Source: Streptomyces resistomycificus
GTDB taxonomy: Bacteria; Actinomycetota; Actinomycetes; Streptomycetales; Streptomycetaceae
Length of the DNA stretch: 50,874 nt
Direction of reading: 5' to 3'
Assembly: GCF_001514265.1 (NCBI RefSeq)
Contig: NZ_KQ948991.1
Location: forward strand, 317,016 to 367,889
The position numbers and the translations under genes were made by a program. Shown here in pieces: positions 15,552 to 24,460 of this stretch. The number at the start of each line of letters is the position of its first letter. The stretch's first letter is position 1. Under the pieces are notes generated by a model, which saw nothing but the letters and a program-made list of their open reading frames with translations, searched no databases and was not told where the DNA came from.

Positions 15552-16496
15552 TCAGAAGACGTGGAGCAGGGGCTCCCCGTGGTCCGTGGCCGCCCACCGC
15601 TCGGTCGCGCGCTCGAGCTTGTCGGGGTTGACCTGGTTGCGGAACGCGGCGATGCCCTCGTCGGTGACCGCCAGGCACATGACGCCGATGACCCGGCCGT
15701 CCAGGACCACCACGAGGGCGGGGTCGCCGTTGGCGGTCGTGGCGTGGACCGCGGGTGAGCCGCCGACCAGGGCGCGCTTGGCCGCGCCGGGCTTGAACAG
15801 GCCCCGCATGAACTTCGCGACGGCGAGGGCGCCTTCGAACGCCCTGGCGCGGGCCGGGACCTTCCCGCCGCCGTCGCCGATCGCGACGGCGTCCTGGGTG
15901 AGCAGGCGCACGAGCGGCTCGGTCTGCCCGCTGGTGGCGGCCGCGAGGAACTCGTCGATGATCCGCCGGGCGGCGGCCTCGTCGATCTCGGTGCGGGCCT
16001 TGCCGTCCGCGACGTGCTTCTTGGCGCGGTGGAAGATCTGCTGGCTGGCGGCCTCGGTGACGTCGAGGATCTCGGCGATCTCCCGGTGCGTGTATTCGAA
16101 GGCCTCCCGCAGCACGTACACCGCCCGCTCGTTGGGGGAAAGGCGTTCGAGCACGGCGAGGACCGCGTACGAGACCGACTCGCGCTGCTCGACGGTGTCG
16201 GCCGGGCCGAGCATCGGGTCCCCGGCGAGCAGCGGTTCGGGCAGCCACTGGCCGACGTAGGTCTCGCGCCGCGCGCGGGCCGAGGTCAGCTGGTTGAGAC
16301 ACAGGTTGGTGAGGACCTTCGTGAGCCAGGCCTCGGGGACCTCGATGCGCCCGGTGTCGGCGGCCTGCCAACGCAGGAACGCCTCCTGCACGGCGTCCTC
16401 GGCCTCGCTCGCGGAACCGAGGAGGCGGTAGGCGATGGCCTCCAGGCGGGGCCTCGATGCCTCGAACCGGTCGACGTCGTTCGCGGTCAGCACCAT
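15552..16496 (-). CDS. ECF41 RNA polymerase sigma factor with SnoaL-like C-terminus
   Basis: A 314-aa extracytoplasmic-function sigma factor. Region 2 is at about 10-75 (AIAYRLLGSASEAEDAVQEA) and region 4 at about 110-165 (LSPNERAVYVLREAFEYTHR, then IAEILDVTEAASQQIFHRAK). A 130-residue SnoaL-like domain follows, ending in DKLERATERW. This fused C-terminal domain defines the ECF41 (SigJ-like) group, where it replaces a separate anti-sigma factor and modulates activity. The ATG at 16496 is preferred; an upstream ATG at 16532 has poorer support. The downstream oxidoreductase and the decarboxylase at 41534 are probable targets. Confidence 0.92.
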   Translation of the reverse strand: MVLTANDVDRFEASRPRLEAIAYRLLGSASEAEDAVQEAFLRWQAADTGRIEVPEAWLTKVLTNLCLNQLTSARARRETYVGQWLPEPLLAGDPMLGPADTVEQRESVSYAVLAVLERLSPNERAVYVLREAFEYTHREIAEILDVTEAASQQIFHRAKKHVADGKARTEIDEAAARRIIDEFLAAATSGQTEPLVRLLTQDAVAIGDGGGKVPARARAFEGALAVAKFMRGLFKPGAAKRALVGGSPAVHATTANGDPALVVVLDGRVIGVMCLAVTDEGIAAFRNQVNPDKLERATERWAATDHGEPLLHVF

Positions 16497-16680
16497 GGCA
16501 CGGATCCTACCGACCGTGGCGGCGGCCTCCACCGCGGTGTTCCGGGACGTGCCCGCCGACTCGGCGAACCGGGCGCGTTAAGCGGGTGAAGCTTGGGCCC
16601 GTCTCCATACCGCGGGGCATGGATGAAGCCCCCGGCCGTATCCGGCCGAGTCGGCGGACACGACGCGCTGGAGGCGAGCG

Positions 16681-18342
16681 ATGAACCCAAGAACCGACCA
16701 AGCCCATCCCACGACCCATCAGGTCCCGGTCCTCATCGTCGGCGGATCCCTCGTCGGCCTGTCGACCTCCCTGTTCCTGGGCCGGCTGGGCGTACGGCAC
16801 ACCCTGGTGGAGCGTCACGCCGGCACCTCCATCCACCCCCGTGGCCGCGGCAACAACGTCCGCACGATGGAGCTGTTCCGGGCGGCCGGCGTCGAGCCGG
16901 GGATCCGGCAGGCCGCCGCCACGCTGGCCGACAACCACGGAATCCTGCAGGCACCCACCCTGGTCGGCGACGCCGGCGAGTGGCTCTTCAAGGAGATCGA
17001 CGCGGGCGGCGGACTGGCCCGGTTCAGCCCCAGCTCCTGGTGCCTGTGCAGTCAGAACGACCTGGAGCCGGTGCTGTTGGAGCAGGCGAAGCAGCTCGGC
17101 GGCGACCTGCGGTACGGCACCGAGCTGATGTCGTTCGACAGTGACCCCTCCGGCGTCACGGCGGTGGTGAAGAGCCGTCAGACGGGCGAGCACACCACCA
17201 TCCGCGCGGACTACCTCGTCGCCGCCGACGGCCCCCGCAGCCCCGTCCGCGAGCAGCTCGGCATCGCCCAGGGCGGCCCCGGCGACCTGTTCCACAACGT
17301 CAGCATCACCTTCCGCTCCCGCGACCTCGCCGAGGTCGTGGGCGAGCGCCGCTTCATCGTCTGCTACCTGACCAGCCCGGACGCCGACGGCGCGCTGCTG
17401 CCCGTGGACAACCGGGAGAACTGGGTCTTCCACGCCCCCTGGCACCCCGAACAGGGCGAAACCCTGGAGGAGTTCACCGACGAGCGGTGCGTCGCGCACA
17501 TCCGCCGCGCGGTCGGGGTCGCCGACCTCGACGTGCAGATCACCGGCAGGGCTCCCTGGCACGCCGCCCAGCGGGTCGCCCGCAGCTACCGGGCGGGACG
17601 CGTCTTCCTGGCCGGCGACTCGGCCCACGAGATGTCCCCCACCGGCGCCTTCGGCTCCAACACCGGTATCCAGGACGCCCACAACCTGGCCTGGAAGCTG
17701 GCCGCGGTGCTCGACGGCTGGGCCGGGGAGGGGCTGCTGGACTCCTACGACGCCGAGCGCCGCCCGGTGGCGGAGGCGACCAGCGCCCGTGCCGCCGCAC
17801 GGTCGGTCGAGCACAGCCACCCCGGCTTCGCCCCGCCTCCGGGCGTGGGCGGTGGCGGTGGCCCGCAGCGCGGCATCCTCAACGTGGCTCTGGGCTACCG
17901 CTATCCGCAGGGCGCCGTCGTCGGCGCCGACCCCGCGACCCCGGTCGTCCCGGACGGCCTCGACCTGTCCGGCGCACCCGGCAGCAGGGCGCCCCACCTG
18001 CCGGTACGGCGACGAGGAGAGCTGATCTCCACCCTGGACCTCTACGAGCGGTCGTTCGTCCTGCTCAGCGGCGCCGACGAGGCGAGCGGCTGGCACGAGG
18101 CCGCCCTCCGTCTCGCCGAGGCGATGTCCGTCCCGCTGGCCTCGTACCGGGTGGGCGCCGGATCCGGCGCCGAGCTGACGCCCGAGGGCGACGCGGACTG
18201 GTCGGCCGCCCATGGAACGGCCCCCACGGGCGCCGTGCTCGTGCGTCCCGACGGGTTCGTGGCCTGGCGGTCGCCGGGGCCGGTCCCGGACGCCGAGTCG
18301 GCCCTGCGCGACGTCCTGACCACGCTGCTGGCCAAAGCCTGA
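16681..18342 (+). CDS. FAD-dependent aromatic monooxygenase
   Basis: A 553-aa flavoprotein of the para-hydroxybenzoate hydroxylase superfamily. The FAD loop is VGGSLVGLSTSLFLGRLGV (residues 20-38), the DG motif is VAADGPRSPVR, and the GD motif is GRVFLAGDSAHEMSPTGAFG followed by NTGIQDAHNLAWKL. A thioredoxin-like C-terminal domain of about 150 residues closes it, as in polyketide hydroxylases of the PgaE/RdmE type. GGAGG precedes the ATG. It may act on aromatic polyketides. It lies upstream of the whiE-like operon, but the sortase pair stands between them, so a link to the pigment is only a possibility. Confidence 0.87.
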   Translation: MNPRTDQAHPTTHQVPVLIVGGSLVGLSTSLFLGRLGVRHTLVERHAGTSIHPRGRGNNVRTMELFRAAGVEPGIRQAAATLADNHGILQAPTLVGDAGEWLFKEIDAGGGLARFSPSSWCLCSQNDLEPVLLEQAKQLGGDLRYGTELMSFDSDPSGVTAVVKSRQTGEHTTIRADYLVAADGPRSPVREQLGIAQGGPGDLFHNVSITFRSRDLAEVVGERRFIVCYLTSPDADGALLPVDNRENWVFHAPWHPEQGETLEEFTDERCVAHIRRAVGVADLDVQITGRAPWHAAQRVARSYRAGRVFLAGDSAHEMSPTGAFGSNTGIQDAHNLAWKLAAVLDGWAGEGLLDSYDAERRPVAEATSARAAARSVEHSHPGFAPPPGVGGGGGPQRGILNVALGYRYPQGAVVGADPATPVVPDGLDLSGAPGSRAPHLPVRRRGELISTLDLYERSFVLLSGADEASGWHEAALRLAEAMSVPLASYRVGAGSGAELTPEGDADWSAAHGTAPTGAVLVRPDGFVAWRSPGPVPDAESALRDVLTTLLAKA

Positions 18343-18490
18343 CCTCCCCGGCCGCGTCGGGCGCTTCACCCGAGTGAACGTCTTGAGTGGTGGTCGGGAG
18401 CGGGGTGCCTGACGGTGGATCACGTCGGGGGCGGGTCACCTCAGCTGACGAAGTGCCAGCTGCCCTGCCCCTCGGCGGAAGGAACGTCAG

Positions 18491-18973
18491 ATGCGCACAG
18501 CTCGCATGGTCCTGGCCACCGCGGCGGCTTCGGCCGCACTCGCTCTCGGCGCTCCCGGCGCCTACGCGGCCGGGGGCGACTGGGACCACACGGACTCCTC
18601 CTACAGCAAGGAGCACGACAAGGGGCAGGGCAAGGAGCACGGCAAGGACGGCGGCCACGACTCCCCGCGCGGTGGCATGCACACCGGTGGGGGCGCGCTG
18701 ACCGCCGTCAACGAGGACGACTGGGCCACCGCGCGTGACCCCAAGCACGACCCGGAGACCTACAAGGACGGCGAGCAGGGCAAGGGCTCCTGGAGCGGGA
18801 AGCAGGACGGGAACTCCTGGGGCGGCAAGGAGAAGCCCAGTGGCGGGATGCACACCGGAGGCGGCGGCCTGGCCTCGCCTGCGGTGACCACGGGCGGGCT
18901 GGCCGTCGTGGCGGTCGCCGCGACCGGTCTGTACGCGGCGCGCCGTAAGAGGACGGCCGGAAGCCTGGCCTAG
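18491..18973 (+). CDS. Secreted, C-terminally anchored surface protein (probable sortase substrate)
   Basis: A 160-aa protein. A signal peptide (residues 1-26, ending GAPGAYA-A) is followed by a Lys/Asp/Gly/His-rich hydrophilic region and a C-terminal transmembrane helix with an ARRKR tail. That is the layout of a sortase substrate. No LPXTG or LAXTG box is present. Instead the motif GGMHTGGG occurs twice, at about 61-68 and 117-124, the second just before the C-terminal helix. The class F sortase gene follows, with two hairpins between. Function of the mature surface protein is unknown. GGAAGG supports the start. Confidence 0.75.
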   Translation: MRTARMVLATAAASAALALGAPGAYAAGGDWDHTDSSYSKEHDKGQGKEHGKDGGHDSPRGGMHTGGGALTAVNEDDWATARDPKHDPETYKDGEQGKGSWSGKQDGNSWGGKEKPSGGMHTGGGGLASPAVTTGGLAVVAVAATGLYAARRKRTAGSLA

Positions 18974-18998
18974 CCATGCCGGACGCGATAGCCGCTGT

Positions 18999-19069
18999 GG
19001 CCGCCACGCGCGCGCAGCGTGGCGGCCCGGCCGGCCTTCCGGGGGCCCCGTCCGGTTGCCGGGGCCCCC
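18999..19069 (+). terminator. Two tandem hairpins between substrate and sortase genes
   Basis: GGCCGCCACG-N9-CGTGGCGGCC (18999-19027) and GGGGGCCCCG-N9-CGGGGCCCCC (19041-19069) are both perfect 10-bp stems. They may act as an attenuator that lets the surface protein be made in excess over the sortase. Confidence 0.7.
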
Positions 19070-19113
19070 GCCGCCCTCCTGTTTCCGCCCCGCCCCCCTT
19101 GAGGTCGTGCCCG

Positions 19114-19806
19114 ATGGCAGTTCCCCCCTCCCCCCTGATCGACAACGAACCGCCCCCGGCCGAGCGGGGATCCCGTGCCAACAACCTGATGGTGATGGCC
19201 GGTCTGGCCGCCCTGGTGCTGGCCATGAGCCTGATCGGCGGCAAGGACGGCTCGTCCGACACCGCCGGCCCGCCGGCCGCCGCGCAGACCTCCGCGTCGT
19301 ACCCGTCGGCCACCGCGCCGGCCCCGCCGGCCGGGCAGCCCGCCGGCAGGTACCTGCCCCGGTCGAAGCCGGTCCGCCTGATCATTCCGAAGATCTCGGT
19401 CGACGCCCCCTTCACGGACCTCGCCATCGGTCCCACGGGTCAGCTGGAGCCTCCTCCCGCCGACGACACCAACCTCGTCGGCTGGCACGCCAAGGGCTCG
19501 TCCCCCGGGGAGCGGGGCACGGCGATCATCGCCGGACACGTCGACACGAAGACGTCGGCGGCCGTGTTCGCGGGTCTCGGCGAGCTGGAGAACGGGGACA
19601 TCTTCCACGTCGAACGAGCGGACGGGCGTACCGCGTCCTTCGTGGTCGACAGCGCGGAGACGTTCGACAAGGAGCGCTTCCCCAACGAACGCGTGTACGG
19701 CGACACGGACCAGGCCCAGGCCCGGCTCATCACCTGTGCGGGTGCCTACGACCGGACCGCCAGGGACTACACGGACAACCTGGTGGTCTTCGCCCACCTC
19801 ACCTGA
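19114..19806 (+). CDS. Class F sortase
   Basis: A 230-aa membrane-anchored transpeptidase. An N-terminal transmembrane segment (NNLMVMAGLAALVLAMSLIG) is followed by a Pro/Ala linker and the sortase barrel: IPKISVDAPF, GHVDTKTS with catalytic His142, ITCAGAY with Cys208, and Arg217 in the following DRTARDY. Size and motifs fit actinobacterial class F enzymes. It should act outside the membrane on the C-terminal signal of surface proteins, most simply the product of the gene just upstream. The ATG at 19114 is preferred to an upstream reading because GAGGT precedes it and the anchor then lies at the N-terminus. Confidence 0.88.
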   Translation: MAVPPSPLIDNEPPPAERGSRANNLMVMAGLAALVLAMSLIGGKDGSSDTAGPPAAAQTSASYPSATAPAPPAGQPAGRYLPRSKPVRLIIPKISVDAPFTDLAIGPTGQLEPPPADDTNLVGWHAKGSSPGERGTAIIAGHVDTKTSAAVFAGLGELENGDIFHVERADGRTASFVVDSAETFDKERFPNERVYGDTDQAQARLITCAGAYDRTARDYTDNLVVFAHLT

Positions 19807-19961
19807 ACCGGGCCCGCCGTCGAGTCCGGCCGATCACCCGCCCAGTGCATCCGAGTCGCGCGCTCACGAGGGCGGGCCCAGGATCGAGCCACGCCGACGT
19901 CACACCGACTTGGGCGTGTTCGCCCGCCTTTGCCCCCTCCCACGAAGGAGATGTGCGCAGC

Positions 19962-21119
19962 ATGACCACCACGTCTGAACGTGTTTCGGAACCGCCCACG
20001 CAGCAGGCGTCGCAGCGGGTCTCGCAGTCCGTGTTCGACGGCTCCCGGCTCCGTGTCGTCCTGCTGGTGGACGTCTACGACGGCGCCCAGCAGCAGTTCC
20101 TCGAGGCGTACGAGCAACTGTGCAACCAGGTCGCGTCCGTCCCCGGGCATGTCAGCGACCAGCTGTGCCAGTCCATCGAGAACCCCTCCCAATGGCTCAT
20201 CACGAGCGAGTGGGAGAGCGCTCCGCCCTTCCTCACCTGGGTGAACAGCGAGGAGCACGTGCGGATGGTGGAACCGCTGCACAGCTGCGTCCGGGACACC
20301 AGGTCGCTGCGCTTCCACATCGTCCGGGAGACCGGCGGTCCGGCGACCGGCGCCGAGCACGGCAAGCGCCGGCTGCAGACGTCACCCCGGATCGGTGACG
20401 GCCTGATCCGTCACGCGCTCACCTTCACGGTCAAGCCCGGCAGCGAGGAGAAGGTCGCGAAGATCCTCTCCGGCTACACCTCGCCGGAGCCGCGGGTCGA
20501 CGACACCACCCGGCTGTGCCGCACCTCCCTGTTCATGCACGGCAACCGGGTGGTCCGGGCCATCGAGGTACGGGGCGACCTGCTCGCGGCGCTGCGGCAC
20601 GTGGCCCGGCAGCCCGAGGTGCGGGCCGTCGAGGAGGCCATCAACCCCTATCTGGAGCAGGACCGGGACCTCGACGACCCCGAGTCCGCCCGGGTCTTCT
20701 TCACCCGCGCGGCGCTGCCGGCCGTCCACCATGTGACGGCGGGCCAGGAGAGCCCGGACGCCGTACGGCACGCGTTGTACTACCCGGCCCGGGAGGGCTG
20801 CGGTCTGCGGCTGGCCGAGCTGCTCGCCCGGCAGGACGAGGCGGCCGCGGACGATCCGCGGGGGCCGGTGCTGCGCAGCACGATCTTCCAGCGGGACGAC
20901 GTGGTGATGCGGCTGGTCGACGTGCGCGGCGGACTCGACACCGACCCCGCCCCCGTGCTCGGTCTCGCGGACGAGGGGCAGACGGCCGAGCTGACGGCGC
21001 TCCTCGACGGCGAGGCCCTCGGGCTGGACGCTCCCGCGCTCGGAGACGGTGCTCCCGCCCGCCTCCTCAAGGTCTCGCGCATGGACCTCGTCACCGACCG
21101 CCGCGCGCCCGACGCCTGA
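19962..21119 (+). CDS. whiE-ORFI: SchA/CurD-domain protein of the spore pigment cluster
   Basis: A 385-aa protein with repeated ferredoxin-like (antibiotic-biosynthesis monooxygenase-type) segments. The SchA/CurD block LVDVYDGAQQQFLEAYEQL is near residue 34, and a related block (ALTFTVKPGSEEKVAKIL) is near 149. It is the first gene of spore-pigment operons (whiE ORFI, curD, schA) and is thought to help tailor or cyclise the polyketide. The ATG at 19962 follows GAAGGAG by 11 nt. It begins a seven-gene rightward operon in the same order as the S. coelicolor whiE genes. Confidence 0.85.
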   Translation: MTTTSERVSEPPTQQASQRVSQSVFDGSRLRVVLLVDVYDGAQQQFLEAYEQLCNQVASVPGHVSDQLCQSIENPSQWLITSEWESAPPFLTWVNSEEHVRMVEPLHSCVRDTRSLRFHIVRETGGPATGAEHGKRRLQTSPRIGDGLIRHALTFTVKPGSEEKVAKILSGYTSPEPRVDDTTRLCRTSLFMHGNRVVRAIEVRGDLLAALRHVARQPEVRAVEEAINPYLEQDRDLDDPESARVFFTRAALPAVHHVTAGQESPDAVRHALYYPAREGCGLRLAELLARQDEAAADDPRGPVLRSTIFQRDDVVMRLVDVRGGLDTDPAPVLGLADEGQTAELTALLDGEALGLDAPALGDGAPARLLKVSRMDLVTDRRAPDA

Positions 21120-21186
21120 TCTGCCAGCCCCCGGGCCGTGCCGGCCCCGTCCTCATGTCGATGCAGCACATGTTCGGAGGAACGTC

Positions 21187-21648
21187 GTGATCAACCGCCA
21201 TCCCGGAATCGTGGACGTCAGCGAGGTCGAGCCCAACACTCGGCGCGGTGGCGATCTGCGGGCCATGCTCACCCCCGCCACGGTCGGCTCCACCAGCGGT
21301 TTCATGGGGCTGGCCATCGTGCAGCCCGGCGACCGCATCGCCGAGCACTACCACCCGTACTCCGAGGAGTTCATCTACGTCGTCTGCGGACAGCTCGAGG
21401 TGGACCTGGACGGCGAGCCCCACCCGCTGGTGCCCGAGCAGGGGCTGCTGATCCCCTCCCACGTCCGGCACCGCTTCCGCAACGTCGGCAAGGTGGAGGC
21501 CCGCATGGTCTTCCACCTCGGCCCGCTGGCCCCGAGCCCGCCCCTCGGCCACGTCGACACCGAGGACGCCGACGGCGTGCCCATCCCGGTGGAGGCGGCC
21601 CACGCGGGTGCGGGCCGGGCGGCGGAGCGACGTCAGGTGCGGTCATGA
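21187..21648 (+). CDS. whiE-ORFII: Cupin protein of the spore pigment cluster
   Basis: A 153-aa single-domain cupin. The metal-site motif 1 is HYHPYSEEFIYVVCG (about residues 56-70) and motif 2 is PSHVRHRFRNVG (about 94-105). The position between the SchA/CurD protein and the ketosynthase matches whiE ORFII/curC-type cupins, which probably act as cyclases or stabilise a poly-beta-ketone. The GTG start is preceded by GGAGGAACGTC. Its TGA overlaps the ATG of the ketosynthase gene, so they are translationally coupled. Confidence 0.88.
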   Translation: MINRHPGIVDVSEVEPNTRRGGDLRAMLTPATVGSTSGFMGLAIVQPGDRIAEHYHPYSEEFIYVVCGQLEVDLDGEPHPLVPEQGLLIPSHVRHRFRNVGKVEARMVFHLGPLAPSPPLGHVDTEDADGVPIPVEAAHAGAGRAAERRQVRS

Positions 21649-22913
21649 CCAGGCGCGTGGCGGTCACCGGCATAGGCATCGTCGCCCCGGGCGGCATCGG
21701 TGCACCGGCGTTCTGGGACCTGCTGTCCAACGGGCGCACCGCGACCCGCGGCATCACGTTCTTCGACCCGTCCGGGCTGCGTTCGCGGATCGCCGCCGAG
21801 TGCGACTTCGACCCGGGGGCCCACGGCCTGGACGCGGAGCAGGTCGCGCGGTGCGACCGGTACATCCAGTTCGCCCTGGTCGCCGGGGAGGAGGCGATAC
21901 GGGACTCCGGCCTCGACCTCGCCGTGGAGAACCCCTGGCGGGTCGGTGTCTCCCTGGGCACCGCGGTCGGCGGAACCACCCGGCTGGAGAACGACTACGT
22001 GCTGGTCAGCCACGGCGGGGAGCGCTGGGACGTGGACCACCGGGAGGCCGGTCCGCACCTGCACCGGGCGTTCGCGCCCAGCACCCTCGCCTCCACGGTG
22101 GCGGAGCGGTTCGAGGCGCGCGGGCCGGTGCAGACCGTCTCCACCGGCTGCACCTCGGGGCTCGACGCGGTCGGGTACGCCTTCCACACGATCGAGGAGG
22201 GCCGGGCCGACGTGTGCATAACCGGCGCCTCGGACTCGCCGATCTCCCCGATCACCATGGCCTGCTTCGACGCGATCAAGGCCACCTCCCCCAACAACGA
22301 CGACCCCGCCCACGCGTCCCGCCCCTTCGACGCCGACCGCAACGGGTTCGTCATGGGCGAGGGCGGCGCGGTGCTCGTCCTGGAGGAGCTGGACCACGCG
22401 CTGGCCCGCGGCGCGCACGTGTACTGCGAGGTCAGCGGCTACGCCACCTTCGGCAACGCGTACCACATGACCGGTCTGACCAGCGAGGGCCTGGAGATGG
22501 CCCGGGCCATCGAGGACGCCCTCGGCCAGGCCCGGCTCGACGGCACGGCCATCGACTACGTCAACGCGCACGGGTCGGGCACCAAGCAGAACGACCGGCA
22601 CGAGACGGCCGCCGTCAAGCGGACCCTCGGCGCGCACGCCTACGACACGCCCATGAGCTCCATCAAGTCCATGGTGGGCCATTCCCTGGGCGCGATCGGG
22701 GCGATCGAGGTCGTCGCCTGTGCGCTGGCCCTGACCCACCAGGTCGTCCCGCCCACCGCGAACTACGAGACCCCGGACCCCGAGTGCGACCTGGACTACG
22801 TCCCGCGCGTCGCTCGCGAGCGACGGCTGAACAACGTGCTCTCCGTGGGCAGCGGGTTCGGCGGCTTCCAGTCCGCGGTGATCCTCAGCCGGCCGAGGGA
22901 GAAGACACCATGA
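21645..22913 (+). CDS. whiE-ORFIII: Type II PKS ketosynthase alpha subunit
   Basis: A 422-aa ketosynthase. Catalytic residues are intact: Cys169 in VSTGCTSGLDA, the His of NAHGSGTKQND, and the Lys/His pair of SIKSMVGHSLGA. With the beta subunit it forms the heterodimer that condenses malonyl units on the acyl carrier protein into a long poly-beta-ketone. The start overlaps the cupin stop and its own stop overlaps the next start (ATGA at both ends). This keeps the three products in step. It is highly similar in layout to the spore-pigment class, not to antibiotic clusters. Confidence 0.95.
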   Translation: MTRRVAVTGIGIVAPGGIGAPAFWDLLSNGRTATRGITFFDPSGLRSRIAAECDFDPGAHGLDAEQVARCDRYIQFALVAGEEAIRDSGLDLAVENPWRVGVSLGTAVGGTTRLENDYVLVSHGGERWDVDHREAGPHLHRAFAPSTLASTVAERFEARGPVQTVSTGCTSGLDAVGYAFHTIEEGRADVCITGASDSPISPITMACFDAIKATSPNNDDPAHASRPFDADRNGFVMGEGGAVLVLEELDHALARGAHVYCEVSGYATFGNAYHMTGLTSEGLEMARAIEDALGQARLDGTAIDYVNAHGSGTKQNDRHETAAVKRTLGAHAYDTPMSSIKSMVGHSLGAIGAIEVVACALALTHQVVPPTANYETPDPECDLDYVPRVARERRLNNVLSVGSGFGGFQSAVILSRPREKTP

Positions 22914-24160
22914 GCCAGCCGCGTCCGCGGCGCGCCGCCGTCACCGGAATCGGCGTGGTCGCGCCCAACGGAACCAGCACCGAGACCTTCTGGAAGTCCA
23001 CCCAGGAGGGCATCAGCGTCCTGGACCGGATCACCCGTGAGGGATGTGAGCACCTGCCGCTGCGGGTGGCCGGCGAGGTCCGCAACTTCGATCCGCCGTC
23101 GGCGGTCGAGGAGCGCTACCTCGTCCAGACCGACCGCTTCACGCACTTCGCGATGGCCGCGGCCGACCTCGCCCTCGACGACGCCCGGCTCAGCCGGGCC
23201 GAGACCGACGAGGCGCCGTTCTCCGTGGGCGTGGTCACCGCGGCCGGTTCCGGCGGCGGTGAGTTCGGGCAGCGGGAGCTGCAGCAGCTGTGGGGCAAGG
23301 GCAGTCGCTTCGTCGGGCCGTACCAGTCCATCGCCTGGTTCTACGCCGCGAGCACCGGCCAGATCTCCATCCGCCGCGGCTTCAAGGGCCCCTGTGGTGT
23401 GGTCGCCTCCGACGAGGCCGGCGGCCTGGACGCCCTGGCGCACGCGGCGCGGGCCGTGCGGCGCGGCACCGACGTGATGGTGGCCGGCGCGACCGAGGCA
23501 CCCCTGGCCCCCTACTCGATGGTCTGCCAGCTCGGTTACGAGGAGCTGAGCACCGTCGACGACCCGGCCCGCGCCTACCGCCCGTTCACCGCCGCGGCCT
23601 GCGGGTTCGTCCCGGCCGAGGGCGGCGCCATGCTCGTGGTGGAGGCGGAGAGCTCGGCCCGGGAACGGGGCGCGCCCGTGCGGGCCACCCTGGCGGGACA
23701 CGCGGCGACCTTCACCGGCGCCTCCCGCTGGACGCAGTCCCGGGAGGGACTGGCCGAGGCCATCCGGGTCGCCCTGCGCGAGGCCGGCTGCGCACCCGAG
23801 GAGATCGACGTGGTCTTCGCCGACGCCCTCGGAGTGCCGGAGGCCGACCGTGCCGAGGCGCTGGCGATCACGGACGCCCTGGGCGCCCACGGCGGACGCG
23901 TCCCCGTCACGGCGCCGAAGACCGGCGTCGGCCGGGGCTACGGAGCGGCGCCCGTCCTGGACGTCGCCGCGGCGGTGCTCGCCATGGAGCACGGCCTGAT
24001 CCCGCCCACCCCCAACGTCTTCGACGTCTGCCACGACCTCGACCTCGTCACCGCCCGAGCCCGTGCCGCCGAACTGCGCACGGCGCTGGTCCTCAGCCGA
24101 GGACTCATGGGCTCGAACTCGGCGCTGGTGCTGCGGCTCGGCGCCGGCGACGCCTCGTAG
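22910..24160 (+). CDS. whiE-ORFIV: Type II PKS ketosynthase beta / chain length factor
   Basis: A 416-aa ketosynthase-like protein that pairs with the alpha subunit, starts the chain by decarboxylation and sets its length. The catalytic Cys is absent, as expected: the site reads VASDEAGGLDA with Glu169. Most antibiotic-type chain length factors carry Gln at this place, so Glu is worth noting; it may be a feature of the pigment class. The ATG overlaps the TGA of the alpha gene. The rest of the fold is complete, including PKTGVGRGYGAA near 343. Confidence 0.94.
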   Translation: MSQPRPRRAAVTGIGVVAPNGTSTETFWKSTQEGISVLDRITREGCEHLPLRVAGEVRNFDPPSAVEERYLVQTDRFTHFAMAAADLALDDARLSRAETDEAPFSVGVVTAAGSGGGEFGQRELQQLWGKGSRFVGPYQSIAWFYAASTGQISIRRGFKGPCGVVASDEAGGLDALAHAARAVRRGTDVMVAGATEAPLAPYSMVCQLGYEELSTVDDPARAYRPFTAAACGFVPAEGGAMLVVEAESSARERGAPVRATLAGHAATFTGASRWTQSREGLAEAIRVALREAGCAPEEIDVVFADALGVPEADRAEALAITDALGAHGGRVPVTAPKTGVGRGYGAAPVLDVAAAVLAMEHGLIPPTPNVFDVCHDLDLVTARARAAELRTALVLSRGLMGSNSALVLRLGAGDAS

Positions 24161-24201
24161 CGAGGCGTCGCGAGCACCCATCACGAAGCAAGGAGAACCG
24201 C

Positions 24202-24459
24202 ATGAGTGACCGAATCACCGTGGAAGAACTGGCCGAGCTCATGAAGAAGGCCGCCGGGGTCACCGTCTCCCCGGAGGAACTCCGCCGGCGGGACGACGTC
24301 GGGTTCGACGCCCTCGGCATCGACTCGCTCGGTCTGCTCGGCATCGTGGGCGAGCTGGAGAACCGGTACGGCACGCCGATGCCGCCGGACGCGGAGAAGA
24401 GCAAGAGCCCCCGGCAGTTCCTCGACCTCGTCAACAGCGCGCTTCTCGCGGGAGCCTGA
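24202..24459 (+). CDS. whiE-ORFV: Acyl carrier protein of the spore pigment PKS
   Basis: An 85-aa acidic carrier protein. The phosphopantetheine attachment site is Ser42 in GIDSLGLLGIV. It tethers the growing polyketide for the ketosynthase pair. AAGGAG lies 7 nt before the ATG, and the next gene begins one base after the stop. Confidence 0.95.
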   Translation: MSDRITVEELAELMKKAAGVTVSPEELRRRDDVGFDALGIDSLGLLGIVGELENRYGTPMPPDAEKSKSPRQFLDLVNSALLAGA

Positions 24460-24460
24460 C

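Noticed and set aside
16681..18342. Monooxygenase as the divergent whiE ORFVIII hydroxylase
   Set aside because: It is rightward, not divergent, and is separated from the operon by the sortase pair; kept only as a possible substitute.
18491..18973. Chaplin or rodlin
   Set aside because: No chaplin hydrophobic domain with paired Cys; the hydrophilic Lys/Asp/Gly body and C-terminal anchor do not fit either family.
19810..19879. Long-range inverted repeat GGGCCCGCC ... GGCGGGCCC before the pigment operon
   Set aside because: The 52-nt loop and high GC make a chance match likely; no support for a function.
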